Shown here in pieces: positions 20,424 to 32,692 of a stretch of 64,000 bases of DNA. The stretch is from Chaetoceros tenuissimus (lineage: Eukaryota > Bacillariophyta > Thalassiosirophyceae > Chaetocerotales > Chaetocerotaceae). The position numbers and the translations under genes are program-made. Under the pieces are notes generated by a model. It worked only from the letters and a program-made list of their open reading frames with translations. It was not told the DNA's origin and did not search any database. The DNA lies in contig BLLK01000027.1 in NCBI GenBank assembly GCA_021927905.1, positions 434,001 through 498,000 on the forward strand, given 5' to 3'. Within the stretch, counting starts at the first letter, position 1, and each line of letters opens with the position of its first letter.

Positions 20424-22880
20424 ATGGGTAACTCAGCCTCGGCACTCCCATACACAATTGGTGATGAGGTTCACCCTGCTACTCGCAAAGGTTCCTATGG
20501 GTTTTCCATCCATTCTGGAGAACGCAAATCTGATAAAAAGCCAGTCACTGTGTTCAAAGGAGAAAAAAGTGTAATGGCAAAGACGGCCCTCATAAGAGGT
20601 GGCAATACTCTTGATCCAACGTTGACGCAGATATTTCCAGGATTGCATCATTTCAAGAAATCTAAAACTATGATTCACCCTCATATTCTCAAGTGTTATG
20701 CAACTCTGGACACTGATTATCCTGATGGCAATGACCCATCATCCAGCACAACGCAGTCAATATCAGAAGCTAATCCTGCTTCACTCTCCACTTTACAACA
20801 AACAGCAACTACGGGAGATCTCATCATAGTAACTGAACCGGTGATGGTATTGGAAGATTATCTCGATATGCTTGAACGTGATTCTGAAATGACGGATACA
20901 CGAAGGGCTGATGCCGTTGCTTGGGGTATCTATACTTTAATTCAAGCTGTCAATTTCTTACATTCTACTGCAAAACTTGCTCATGGAAATCTTATTCCAG
21001 AGTCAATCTTTGTTACTCCTGGTGGTGATTGGAAGTTGTCTGCCTTTCATTTATTGACCCCAATTGGGATTCGAGATGGTGCCACTGGGCCTTCCCAACA
21101 TTTTAGGCATTTTGAAAGAGACATTACTCCGAAAGATTACAGAGGTCCAGAGCGTATTGAGGGAAGATTTGATGCAATCTCAACTTCTCCAGTACATGCC
21201 ATGGACGCATTTGCATTTGGTGTACTTTTGCCAGAGATATACAGACATTATGGTTGTGGCACTTCGTCGCAACTGCCTCAAAAATTAGAAAAGGCATGCA
21301 TGAGACTCAGAACGCCATCCATTACATCTCGTCCGAGAATCTTGCCACTATCAAAGTGTCCAATTTTTTCCTCACCACATGTGACTGCGCAAAAGTTTTT
21401 GGATGAGATCGCAACTCAGCCAATCGAAGCAAAAATATCATTTTGGAAGTCACTCCCTGACCTCTTTGCAAAAAGAGTATTGAGCACACGTATTGCGAAA
21501 TATAAAATCTTGCCACTTTTGCAACAAACAATAACGAATTTGACAACCATGGATAATGGTTTGACACAGGAAATTTCAAAGCGTGAATGTTTAGCTTTGA
21601 TGCCGACTCTTTTCAACACAGCCAAAAGTCATTTGTCAAAGGAAGAATTCCAAAATCAACTCTCCCCGGTCATTGAATTGCTTTTCAAAGTCAATGACAG
21701 AGGAGTCAGAGGAGCTATGTTGGGAAAAATTGGTTTGTTCTCCGAGTATCTGGATGCATCAACCTTGAATCGAGTTGTTTTCGAACCAATGTGCTCGGGT
21801 TTTACTGATACTTCTGCACCTCTAAGAGAGCTGACACTCAAATCTGCCATCGCATTGGTATCACACCTTACTCAACCGAACTTGGAAAAACTCACAAGAT
21901 ACTTGGTACGAATGCAAAATGATCAGGAAGATAGCATTCGTACTAACACTGTCATATTTATTGGGAAGGTAGCTCCGAATTTGTCATCAATTGCTAGATC
22001 AAAACTAATTTTACCTGCGTTCATGAAAGCAATGACTGACAGTTTCGTTCCATGTCGACTGGCTGGATTAAAAGCAATATGTGCATGTAGATCACTATTT
22101 GATGAGAAAAAATTAGCGGCAGAGGTCATACCAGCAATTTCACCTAGTTTGGCTGATGGCAGTTCTGAAGTTCGTGATGCTGCAATGAGAGCAGTCGATG
22201 ATTTGCTTGTCGTTCTAAGAGAATATGGCGAAAAGATGAGATTAGAAGAACAGAGAAACCCTACAATCCCCACAACAACTTCTTCTACTTCTTTGACATC
22301 ATCGATGAACGCAGCTGTAGCAAGTTCTAGTAAACCATCTGCCCCACCTCCTGCCCCTTCAAGTTCCTCATATTTCTCTGGCTTTTCTTCGTGGACGTCT
22401 TCTAAAGTTAAATCTTCGTCAAATGTTCCTGTTGTCGCAACAGTGAAGTCAACTAGCTCGTTATCTTCTCAGGGATCGGGGAGCGGGGCGATGAAATTGA
22501 AGCCTCTAGAGAAGGCGACACCTGCATTCGCCAGTTTAAGTCTCAGAGATGCTGGTGTTGGTGGAGAGAGCACTGGTTGGAGTGATGATGACTTCGATGA
22601 TATTGAGCCAAAATCCAATGGAAACAAATCAAGTCTCATTCCAGCTTTTGCTACTGATGGCGATGATGACTTTATGTCTCAATTTGATCGTAAGACTGCG
22701 ATTCGACCAAGAGCAGGGGGTGCCTCAAAGCTCCAGACCCCAGCAAAAGTCATTGCAGGAGCAAGGCGAAGAGAAGATCTCTCCAATAAGTTCAAGAAGG
22801 CAGAAAAAATAGAAAAAGTAGGTGTGAAGAAATTAGACTTGGAAGATGATATGATAGGTGATGGATGGGATGAATTTTAA
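20424..22880 (+). CDS. SCYL1: SCYL1-like catalytically inactive kinase (SCY1 family)
   Basis: 818 residues in one exon. It starts MGNSASA, a likely N-myristoylation site. Residues about 10-290 form a kinase fold without its catalytic residues: the HRD position reads HGNLIPESIF and the DFG position is LSAFHLL. This is the defining state of SCY1/N-terminal-kinase-like proteins. Residues about 330-600 are HEAT-type helical repeats, for example LLFKVNDRGVRGAMLGKIG. The C-terminal 200 residues are low-complexity Ser/Pro with acidic-aromatic stretches (WSDDDFDDIE, GDGWDEF), as in SCYL1, whose tail binds COPI coat. The role is Golgi-ER trafficking and tRNA export scaffolding in other eukaryotes. The 3' end is only about 50 bp from the terminal repeat of the adjacent mobile element. 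Confidence 0.9.
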   Translation: MGNSASALPYTIGDEVHPATRKGSYGFSIHSGERKSDKKPVTVFKGEKSVMAKTALIRGGNTLDPTLTQIFPGLHHFKKSKTMIHPHILKCYATLDTDYPDGNDPSSSTTQSISEANPASLSTLQQTATTGDLIIVTEPVMVLEDYLDMLERDSEMTDTRRADAVAWGIYTLIQAVNFLHSTAKLAHGNLIPESIFVTPGGDWKLSAFHLLTPIGIRDGATGPSQHFRHFERDITPKDYRGPERIEGRFDAISTSPVHAMDAFAFGVLLPEIYRHYGCGTSSQLPQKLEKACMRLRTPSITSRPRILPLSKCPIFSSPHVTAQKFLDEIATQPIEAKISFWKSLPDLFAKRVLSTRIAKYKILPLLQQTITNLTTMDNGLTQEISKRECLALMPTLFNTAKSHLSKEEFQNQLSPVIELLFKVNDRGVRGAMLGKIGLFSEYLDASTLNRVVFEPMCSGFTDTSAPLRELTLKSAIALVSHLTQPNLEKLTRYLVRMQNDQEDSIRTNTVIFIGKVAPNLSSIARSKLILPAFMKAMTDSFVPCRLAGLKAICACRSLFDEKKLAAEVIPAISPSLADGSSEVRDAAMRAVDDLLVVLREYGEKMRLEEQRNPTIPTTTSSTSLTSSMNAAVASSSKPSAPPPAPSSSSYFSGFSSWTSSKVKSSSNVPVVATVKSTSSLSSQGSGSGAMKLKPLEKATPAFASLSLRDAGVGGESTGWSDDDFDDIEPKSNGNKSSLIPAFATDGDDDFMSQFDRKTAIRPRAGGASKLQTPAKVIAGARRREDLSNKFKKAEKIEKVGVKKLDLEDDMIGDGWDEF

Positions 22881-22928
22881 AAAAATAACCTAGTAAATTA
22901 TTATTTTGAATGAATGCACCAACTTCTG

Positions 22929-23099
22929 CGTTTAAATCCCACTGATACACGGATAAATATACGACGCGTCACCAAAGAACATCATTGAAGAACACACCTT
23001 GATTGAATAGATCACCTTAGATAGATGTAATCATAATTTCTTTTATACATGTTTTGATACCTTTTATATGTAGAATACTTACACGGTAAGATTTAAACG
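22929..23099 (+). repeat. Left terminal repeat (171 bp)
   Basis: It begins CGTTTAAATC and ends with the inverted form GATTTAAACG. It appears identical to the copy at 28961-29131. Confidence 0.9.
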
Positions 23100-26000
23100 G
23101 TTTATCAGTTCCCATGTCTAGCCATAGAGCAGACGAAGCCACAGCGCAAAAAGAAAAACAGAAGAAAGAAAATGTAGTGAGGACCATGTTGAGTACTTTC
23201 TCCATTGGTATCCTCAGGGCTATGCTCTTGGCTAGCCTCGAATCCGTACGTGATTTACCCTCATATGGAAAGTTGTAGTATCTGGTGGAGCGTAACCAAC
23301 CGCAAACCAGCTCATTGGATGTACAGAAAGAAAAGAACTGCCTAACCAGCAGCATCCATGAGGCAGAGCTGCACGCCGAGGGACGACGGAGCCACCCGAG
23401 AACGTAGGGTGGTGAGATGTTTTGGTTTGGGACACCACATCTCGCTTGCACTTTGTGTGAGCCGCTACATAGGAATATTGTACACAATCTACTGTGTCAA
23501 TAATACAGAAAACATCTAACACGTAACAATTCACATATTGTGATTAATTGCTCATCTTTACACTTACATTGTCACTCAAGTGAATGATACATGATACCTG
23601 GATCAATCTTGATCAGGAATAAAATTAACTACAGCTCATGTAAGATTCAATCAGACCTGATAATTGATTTCAGTATTACTGCTATAATAGCGTGAGTATT
23701 CACTGCTCTGCTTCTATGCGAGCACAGCGAAGGACTAAGAAACCTCATGAGTCACAAGCATCTCCAAGAATACAATTAGAAACACAACAGAACATCGGAT
23801 ACAATACAAAATCTGACCTGTATTTAGATATATAGAAAGGGTGAACATTTAATATACCCAGAATAAATTCACGAAGTCAACAGTAATGCAGATACCTAGA
23901 CATCTGATTTATTCAACAGCTCCATACAAAAGCAAGAACGGGGCTTACAAGTTCAGACTCTGCATGATGACGTTGAGTACTATCATGAAATATTGACTAT
24001 CATATTATGAAACGAGCACATCTTTAGCTCATCAATCAAACAGGGGGAGAGGCGTATGCCAGCCCAAATAATCCTAGAAAATTGAGAGATAAAATTTTGA
24101 GAGATAATATTCACTGGAAATCAAAACGAAACATTCTGTGAGACCCTTTCTAGGGATATAGTAGACCAAAATGTAAATACGTTGAGATGGTATAACCGTA
24201 TTGGGCTAAGTCAAACTTCAGTTTTGATTCTTGATCTAAAGACACACCCACATATCAATAGACGAAAGCACACGAAGTGTATGAAATCAATAATCCTTTG
24301 ATAGACTTGCTCGTATAGCATATACTATTGGATTGAGTATCAGAATGAGTATCGCAATTTCATAATTGCATAGTAAGAAGGAAATGGGAAACAAATCGTG
24401 ACCAATCAAAATGACAAGCTTATTTTGGCAAGCAGATATTAAGAGAGAACTTATGTGGTGTGATGATGCTGAAAAAATATTGAGAAGACGAAGAACAGCC
24501 ACTCTGGCTGGACTATCCTCACAATCTCTACTTACGATAGTTATGCTCGGGTTATGAGTAGTCTTTGACAACAGTTACCCACGCATGCATACATCTCACA
24601 AGCTGACCAATTGATCAATAAGGGAAAGACCTAGTTCGGTCGACCTACATACAATATATGCACCAATGGAAAGTCTGAATGATCCGTTAATTATCTTGTT
24701 GTATAAGTGGAACGAATGACAAACATGCAAATACCACAAACGAAGTGAATCAATCCTATCAACAATTCCGTACAACAGTACTGACGTTTCTGAAACTTTG
24801 CAAAACTATACGTCATGTCATCGAAAGAAACATTGCCAGTTCTTCGTATCTGGAACAAAAATGGAAATTGACACACTATATTCATATAGTAGAATGGTAA
24901 TTTGAATTTGAATGGTAGAGTTACACTTTGAAGCTAAAGATCATTATGAGATGGGGACTAGCGTCAAGTCGCTGAGACTGGGATTTATATCCCTAATTGT
25001 CTACAACATAGTGATACGCCTCTATGATGTTGTATGGTGATATAAAGCCCATAAAGTTGCAAATAGACGTGGTGCCCTAGTGGCTTCTTGCTGTTATGCA
25101 TTTCCGTTTCCCCAAAAGGGGAGAAGATAGACTATAGATTGTCTGTTTGGTGAGACGCAAATACTTTACGCAATCGAATCTGAATCAGAACCTCTACGAC
25201 AAGGTTTCTATGACTTAACCAGATCATTGTTTACTGTATATCAGATCGCTACCTATTGCGATGCTTTCCTACGTGGAAGCTTCTTGTGCAGATACACTTG
25301 ACACTTCTTCGACATAGACAAGCCCAACTGATCGACTATGCTTGAGGGGAGTGAATTTAGACCCCTGACATCTATAAGATTGGCGTGTATCTCAGCCAAT
25401 AATTGGCCTGATTGAAAAGAAGTATTGAATCACTGATGATTATGCCTATGAATACGAATCGACACACGCTATGATGATTACGAATTATGGCACAGCATGT
25501 GAAGAATACGAGCATCATTCCTCAATAAGAATAGTTGAATTTAGCATTGGTACTAGATGAATATATCAAGCATATTGACAACTGCAAAAGAAATCTAGCA
25601 CATGATGGTACAATTTTGGAAAATACAAAATTTACTGATGAAGTTTTGAATTGACTCACTCCAATACATACTGTCCTTCGCTTACTTAATTATGAGCCAC
25701 GCAGTATTCAAGTGCACACCATCGAAGATGGCTTTGGATATATGTGTAGCCCGCCAAAGAGAACCAAAAGCAATTAAGACCAATACAACAAACAATATAT
25801 TCAGAAACCTGAGGCTCAAAATGCAAAATCGAATCCAAATGAAAATGAAACTGAGAAATTTGTCGCAGACATTGGTATAACCCTGTCTCGTGCAGAATAC
25901 AATATCCACTCTGTTACCCATTACCTTCTCCACTACAAGAAAGAAATATCATTGCAACTCTGCGCAAATAGATGAAACTCGTGATTGAAATGCTTTGCAT

Positions 26001-28960
26001 CCTCCAACATCAACGTAACTTCCCAGCTTACACGATTATGAGTTCTATAGTTGAAAGTTGCGGAGATTGAACCACAATATACTATCATGTTCAGACTCTT
26101 ATAGAAGAGACTACCTATTGTCAATCCAGTTGACTAATTGATGATATCCACAGGAAATGGATCCTAGATGCCCTGCTGTATGCATGTAGTAGTTTCAGAG
26201 CAAGATTTCTTCAGACTCAAAAGGCTCACAAAGTACAGCGTGAATCTTATTCCTGACTTCATCCTGTGATTTTATAATATCAGTCAATGTTAGCTGATTC
26301 ATGCGGAATATACCAATCATATGAACTATTTTCAGCTATCACTGTCAAAGCCGAGTATTACACAATGGATCTACTCACCAAGACTCCTTGACTTTTAATA
26401 CTACCAACATGCACACAAAGTATCACATGACTTAACCATTCCTGACGAAACACATATTGAATACAACCGTATCAAACTCCATTCATCAAACCCTATCACA
26501 CGACGAAATCATGTTTGAGGGGACGAACGCTGCATTGACTTGCATCAAACCTTATTTGTCGAGTCACTTACTCCTTCATCGCGCAACTTATTTCAGCCGG
26601 TACTATACAGAGGCAAGGAGAGATTAATGCCGATGGACATAGCAATGGACTTGTCTTGCAACAATGTGTAGACTACTGATGGTTTTACATCCAGCACCGA
26701 TAGATTCATACTGATTCCATCATCCCTGACAATATTCCTTGCAGTGAATAGATCTATGAGTACCTTGTTATCTTCCATACCGAACAATTTATTGCCAATA
26801 ATTGGACTCCTGGTGAATGACTCGTACTGCAACAATAATAAACAGATTCATGGATCCCTGATACCTCAAATCATCTGCCATGACCCATTGTAAACCGAAT
26901 GGATTTATGATGGCTTCAAAGATTGAATTTAACTGCCGAATCATGTATTCGCTGACTTATCACGATATCAAGTTTGCACTTTAACAGTCGCAGCATAGAG
27001 CTGTAATGACTGCATCATAACCAGCACATGCGTGTGGAGAATATAATGGATTGACTCAAAGAAAGAAGTATACCAGGAAGTTACAATGGTGACATTATTA
27101 TGTAATGATTTATGGTGACACTAGTGTATGTCCACCACTGGAAGTTCGGGATTATATTCATCCTGATGTAATTGAATTGAATTGAATCGAATTTACAGTA
27201 TGAAGAGTGCTTCCGAAGTACTAATAGAGCGTGCGATGAATTGAATTTGTAATATGGGAACTTTGTATTGAAGTCGAAACCAAGACTAGGGGTTGATCTT
27301 TTGTTACTGCCTGTATAGTCATAACGAGAGTTGGGTATTCGCTCATTAGTAAGGTATGCCTGGAAGTAGGAATGAGCAAATAGGATCATCGTTCACTGAA
27401 TATTATGAGAACACACACAATAGATAGAGTGTCCACGGCTGAAGTTTGAATGTTCAGCTTCTCCTACTTACTATTGACATCCGTAAAAAGCACTACATAG
27501 GCAAAGGTGATACCTTTTACCCTACCTGTGAATAAAGTATGCCTACCTGACGACGTTAACAAGACCAATACCAAGTGAAAGAATGAAAGGTGGTTGTATC
27601 CGCTACAGTAATTTTGCTGAAGGCATCAGAGTATTCCTCTTCAAGGTAGATACAGAGTAAGGGGAGACAGAATCAATATAATCAGCTAGTGACCACAACA
27701 AATAAGAGAGTAGCAGAAATGTCGAATTGAGTCAAACCATTGAACACATCAGAGCTGAATGAGAAAAGTGAAGCCGACACTGTGAAGTAATGTAATTGCT
27801 ATGGCTGACTGGTGAAGAAGAAACGACTATGCATCGGAGTCATGAAGATATATGAATGTAGTTGAAGCAATTAACTCCATTTTACGGCTAGCAGCAACAC
27901 CATAGAAAGCTACAACACCTATTGAAACCCTGGGAGAATACTACGCAATATTCGATACGTACCTGCTTTTGAAGCAAGCATATGAGATCAAGATATCGCA
28001 GTGAATTGAAGACTGTTTTAGCTTACGAAGAAGATGCTAGATCCGGCTACCACTTACGGGGACCCAAGTATGTGCGAAATAGAAATACCCGCAATGGATT
28101 TGATTCTTTATTATGCAGTGACATAGATGATCAGGAAGATCATATTTATCAGTGGCTAGGGATGACCACTTTGCACTGTACACGAGAATAATTGATGATA
28201 GTATGTACCTTCCAAGAAAATAAAATGATCCGTCACCAAGGTTCGGATTACAAACTTGACGTGAGATACAACATGTAATGACTAGCTTTTACATGACGCA
28301 AGCAAACCCTTGATGAAGATTACCGACTCGATGACGAAGAGACATAAACTTGTAGGTTGACAGAATGAAACTATTACAACTGGCATATAGAATTGAGCAA
28401 TACCAACAACGCTAGTCCATAGGGCGAGGCCTTAAGATTTGACAGACTCGAAATACAGATTTACCTTAGCCAAGCACTTGCCTTTACAAATAAGTACCAA
28501 GATATGAAAGTATGATGACCGAATAAGACCCGAAGTAAAAGACTGAAGGTGACATATTCAGATTGAATCGAGGACCAACTACCATGTACTAATCAACGTG
28601 GAATAGTGAAATAATAGAGGAAGACATTGAAGAGAGACGAGAACAACACTATGAGGAAAAATGCAGCTACGCGGTTTCGCAAAGGAATGATACTATGAAT
28701 TGCCGCACAGTTAGTTGAATGGATGATAAGTTTACCAATATAGATATAGTGGCGATGCAACCAAAGAAACGACATACCAAATGATAGGATGCCTACCGAC
28801 CGAGCATTATAGATTATGATTGAGAATAGCAATACATGAAAGAGGGTAAAATTTGAAAGGACCCTGAATTGGAGATAACGCCCGAATGATTTATACTTGC
28901 AATAACTCTGAATGATATGGCATTGGAATTTATGAATTGAAGAGATCAATTCAAGGGGAG
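23100..28960. other. Internal region of the 6.2-kb element, non-coding as far as visible
   Basis: All six frames are broken every few dozen codons. The longest frames (23017-23487 minus, 28593-28982 minus) overlap the repeats and show no family motifs. Short stretches look faintly protein-like, for example 64 sense codons near 26441-26630, but none can be assigned to gag, protease, integrase or reverse transcriptase. Base composition is less homopolymeric than the ordinary intergenic DNA of this window. Confidence 0.5.
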
Positions 28961-29131
28961 CGTTTAAATCCCACTGATACACGGATAAATATACGACGCG
29001 TCACCAAAGAACATCATTGAAGAACACACCTTGATTGAATAGATCACCTTAGATAGATGTAATCATAATTTCTTTTATACATGTTTTGATACCTTTTATA
29101 TGTAGAATACTTACACGGTAAGATTTAAACG
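28961..29131 (+). repeat. Right terminal repeat (171 bp)
   Basis: Same sequence and orientation as the left copy. It is preceded by the purine tract AAGGGGAG and followed by the TCTG duplicate. Confidence 0.9.
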
Positions 29132-29135
29132 TCTG

Positions 29136-31217
29136 TTTGCAATGAACGTCGCCAGAAGTGGCTCGCGATACTCCTCATTAGTAACTGTCGCCAGTGCTCA
29201 AAAAGTAAAATTAGTTTAGAAATTTATCCCATGTAGTCCATGATAAACCTTAGAGGAGGTTTAATAATGATTGAGTTGTCATCTTTCATTTCTTGCCAAT
29301 ACTGCCAAATAATGCACATGAGATAATTTTTTAAAACTAGACTTCATCTATTTCGTATCCATTACACTTAGCACACAAAATTGACTTTTGAAGAACATAC
29401 TCGAAGGTAAGTAAAGATAATGGTGTAGTCAGTAGACAAATTAATCAGATTATCGTAAAGTCTGGGAAAAGAAGCGCTGGTCGTCTTTCTACTGATGCCT
29501 TTGCATTGCCTCTCACATGAAATATTTACCCTTTTTTGAAATTAACTAGTGTGCTCCGAGTAGGCAATTCCCAATTTCGAAGAGACCACGCGGTCCACCT
29601 CATGGGATAAGATAAAAATTCTCTACTGCAGTGAACTCACTTGTAACGCTGGACAGTGCAGCGCAGATAAAGAGAATATGCAGGGAGATGAAGGAGGTGT
29701 AATGAATCAGAAAGACATGATTGATAAAGGGGGGAGGAGGTGATTGTTTCTAAAAAGAATGGAAGATACTCACTTCAACTATTCAATGAGAAACTACACA
29801 CCAAGGTCATGAGGGCTACAATGGAGCCCATATAAGGTAGAATAGAATTCTAACTGTCTGCTCTGTTTGACAAGTTATGAGAGACCATCAAGTGGGGAAT
29901 AAGGAGTGTTGCGATCTATCTTTGAAGATCCACATGGACAATTTTGAGTCTAAAATATTGAATGCACAATGCATTATCACCCATCTCATTCCACACATGA
30001 AGAACTAGAATCATAACAAGATTAACCCCATTTCTGATTACCCCCAGTCTACTTTTTCCTTCTCCTATTCCGTAGTCAAAGGCATCAGTGCAATAGCCAC
30101 ACCAACGAGAGTCCAGTAACGAAATTCACGCAATTACATACACTAGACTTCATTTGTTCCTCACCTCGAACCTAATGTTCATCACACATGTTCTAGGCAT
30201 CTTACTTGTTTATCTCTCTAATCATTGATCTTGTATGGACTACGAAGCGATACTGATGCAACAGATATTGGTATACAAAGTCGCACAGATGTTGCAGAAA
30301 GAATTATTGGAATATTGACTAGACAAATCATGTGCCTCTAAAAGCGAAGAGATTGATTTGACACTTACCCTTTCAAAAAGCTTCCCTTGAATGAAGTTCT
30401 GCTGTATTGCTTTATATGAGAACGAAAATTGGAAAATTGTAGCCAAGAAAGAGACAATAAAATATAGCTTGGTTTCCAAAGAATGAACTTCATACTACAA
30501 AACTCAATCATTTTTCCACTTTAAGTTGAGGTACGTGTCTCAGCTTCTGTTCTACATTTAAATTTTAAGTAGCATCGTGGTCATGTTGTTCTTTCAAAAC
30601 GTTCAACTAGCCCTTCAGTTTTTGGACTTCTACCCTTGCCTTCTCCTATTGTTGTTCTATTGACTAAAGCTTCTTATCCTGTTCCATTTCTTCTTTTGAG
30701 TGTAATTCGACGTCGTTCAAACATTTTTCTGGAGATACTTCATTCTGTTGATGATAACTTTTGGCTTTCTGAACACCTCAGAAAGAAGAGAGATAGACGA
30801 AGTGTCAAATATATTTTTAGCAATATGAATTGATGCGTAAGGAGAAGAATCAAATCTTCACTGCCCTTCCAAAGAAGAGATTCCCTTACTTTGTAATACG
30901 GATATAGAACCCACAACGAAAGAATAGGAACAATTGAACTTATATAAATCAATGAAGATAAAGTTTGTCAGTTCCTAATTCTTCGACAAAAGGTCATTCT
31001 TATCATCTTGAACGCCTTTCTTCTTCTTCCTTGGCGAAGTGAAAGCTTACAAGGTATTCATTTTAATACATAATGTTCTATCTTATCTATTCGAGCCATG
31101 AATGAATATGAAAGAGAGAAGATGATGAAATAGCAAAGCATGATGAATCAACAAAGCTTGGACTGTGTTGGAGCAAACTAACGAGGAGTAGAACACTTTA
31201 GTTTTGACCCTTGGTAC
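29136..31217. other. Gene-poor stretch right of the element
   Basis: No credible gene in about 2.1 kb. The frames present (30240-30479 minus, 30636-30833 plus, 30740-30952 minus) are short and unsupported. Some may be fragments of the transposase relic that follows. The stretch is probably decayed mobile-element DNA. Confidence 0.35.
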
Positions 31218-32206
31218 TTGCGAAAAGAGAGTAAAGTTCTCAATACAAAAAGTATGAGCGAAACAAACCAGAAATCTCTAAGCTGCAAGAGTACATAGAT
31301 TGGATCCAAATGAAAAAATCTTCAATAGCGAAAAGAGCTCGAATCAAAAAATGAGAATCACGAAAACCTTGAAGCCATCGATGCCGAATTGATTCGCTTG
31401 ATTGATTGAAGGGAGTACGATGATGCACCTTTAGAAGTGGTAAAAAGTAGTCATGAACATATTAGAAATTACATGGAGAAATGTCTAAACACTTTAAGTG
31501 ATGAAGCCGAGAAAGAATTGGTTTAAAACATCGAACTACATTCATTGATCGTGGAATCATTGTGCCTCTAGCTCGAGGCCAGTTAGGTTCGAAGACAGCA
31601 TTCGGATTTAAATTTCGTATCCATTATCATGACACCGCTATCGCTTGATGACACCAAGGCTGCATGGTCTTCCCTCACAATCTATGGATTAAAGTTTAAT
31701 GTCAAGATCATTGTATTTTAGTAAACAAGGAATAAAACAAGGGAGTGAAATCATGCTATAATACATGTGAACAAGTATTGGCCAAAGATGAATAAGCAGA
31801 TAGGCAAATTTTAGATGATGAACTCCAAAACCACGAAATCCAATCTTCAACCGGATGCTAACTAATACTAATGGTACTGACAGTTGACTGTCAGTGAGCA
31901 TGATCTCGAAATTATCGATAAGTACATGTAATTTTTTGTAATGCACACAGTTTCTCCTTGCTCTCTCTGTCCAAGACCGAGATTGCTCAGTGTTCCAAAT
32001 ATCCCAAGCAGCTAACGGGAAGAGAGAAAAGATTCGTATTGAGGCTAACGGAATTCTTAGATTGAATATGTCTCATACCACCAGGATGAAAGACAGTGGC
32101 AGCCTCAATATTTCAGTGGAATAGCTGCTCAAAGGTATTACAGCATTATTGTAGGCTGCAGATATGTTGGATTATGGAAAAGTAGGAGCATTGGTCTACG
32201 GTAGGT
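31218..32206 (+). pseudogene. Decayed bacterial-type (IS, DDE) transposase relic
   Basis: Successive protein-like segments appear on the plus strand in shifting frames with internal stops. They are a helical part near 31240-31330 (YERNKPEISKLQEYIDWIQM), a continuation near 31335-31524 (ENHENLEAIDAELIRLID, stop, then REYDDAPLEVVKSSHEHIRN), then near 31531-31645 RGIIVPLARGQLGSKTAFGF. The last resembles the block 'DPDARPxRxGKxxKPxEFGYK' of IS1182/ISNCY-like DDE transposases. About 32010-32205 reads KIRIEANGILRLNMSH, like the terminal 'R..RxxIEaxxxxL' block. At least two frameshifts and several stops make it inactive. Family assignment is by eye. Confidence 0.4.
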
Positions 32207-32564
32207 TTATGCTTCGCATGATGGATGGTTTGTTCCAACCAGAAGATTGTAAGATGCATCATTTACATGAAGATAACAGACGTTAATTCCTAAGGAAGAG
32301 GCAATGGAGGCTGACATTGACAGAGGGTCGTGTTGCCATGGGTGATACAGAGAAAGATCGCTGCAACCGGATATCGGTCTTTCACGCGTATCGTACAACC
32401 CAATTGATTTCAACAAAAACTTCTACCATAAAACAAATAAGGAGCAGCATACTGATGATTTCAGAGGGAAAGATCGACGTTCAAAAGGCAAACGTAAAAC
32501 GGAGTATGACTGTAGAAATGAAGAAACGATGATGCTGATGATGGGCACAGAGTGGTCTTGCCAT

Positions 32565-32608
32565 TAGTGAACCAAAGAGAGATAACTCATTAGTGAACCA
32601 AAGAGAGA
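32565..32608 (+). repeat. Tandem direct repeat, two copies of about 22 bp
   Basis: CATTAGTGAACCAAAGAGAG occurs twice in near-immediate succession, separated by only a few bases. Confidence 0.7.
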
Positions 32609-32613
32609 TCACT

Positions 32614-32692
32614 GGAACAGAATATCATTCTTTTACTCTCACTCGCATTACCCAATTCATATCAATAACAATTTTCCATGATATTCTGTTCC
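32614..32692. repeat. 15-bp perfect inverted repeat with a 49-bp loop
   Basis: GGAACAGAATATCAT at 32614-32628 is exactly inverted at 32678-32692. It could be a small foldback element or a relic end of a transposon. No matching target duplication was found. Confidence 0.65.

Larger units (their letters stand above)
22925..29135 (+). mobile_element. 6.2-kb element with identical direct terminal repeats and 4-bp target duplication
   Basis: Two 171-bp direct repeats (22929-23099 and 28961-29131) appear identical base for base. The outer flanks both carry TCTG (22925-22928 and 29132-29135), while inner flanks do not match, so the whole unit inserted once. A purine tract AAGGGGAG (28953-28960) abuts the right repeat as a polypurine tract would. 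After the left repeat, GGTTTATCAG loosely resembles an initiator-Met primer site. These traits fit an LTR retrotransposon on the plus strand. Unusually, each repeat begins CGTTTAAATC and ends GATTTAAACG rather than TG...CA. The internal 5.9 kb has no frame above about 156 codons and no recognisable gag or pol, so it looks non-autonomous. Identical repeats imply a recent insertion. Confidence 0.7.

Noticed and set aside
23017-23487. 156-codon minus-strand frame overlapping the left repeat
   Set aside because: It runs through non-coding repeat sequence and has no family features or sensible composition.
26340-26400. MDLLTKTP, like the Copia C-terminal 'DMLTKPL'
   Set aside because: It is in the middle of the element, not near the right repeat, and flanking codons do not match RNase H.
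27963-28140. LLLKQA followed about 50 codons later by DIDDQ, like Copia reverse transcriptase (YGLKQA ... YVDD)
   Set aside because: The two pieces lie in different frames, and the residues between and around them do not match. With degenerate motifs this short, chance is likely.
28593-28982. 129-codon hydrophobic minus-strand frame overlapping the right repeat
   Set aside because: It starts inside the terminal repeat and its hydrophobic residues come from an A/T-rich stretch. No membrane-protein family is matched.
22929-29131. Two independent 171-bp MITEs with 10-bp inverted ends
   Set aside because: Neither copy has its own target duplication. Only the outer flanks share TCTG, so a single composite insertion fits better.
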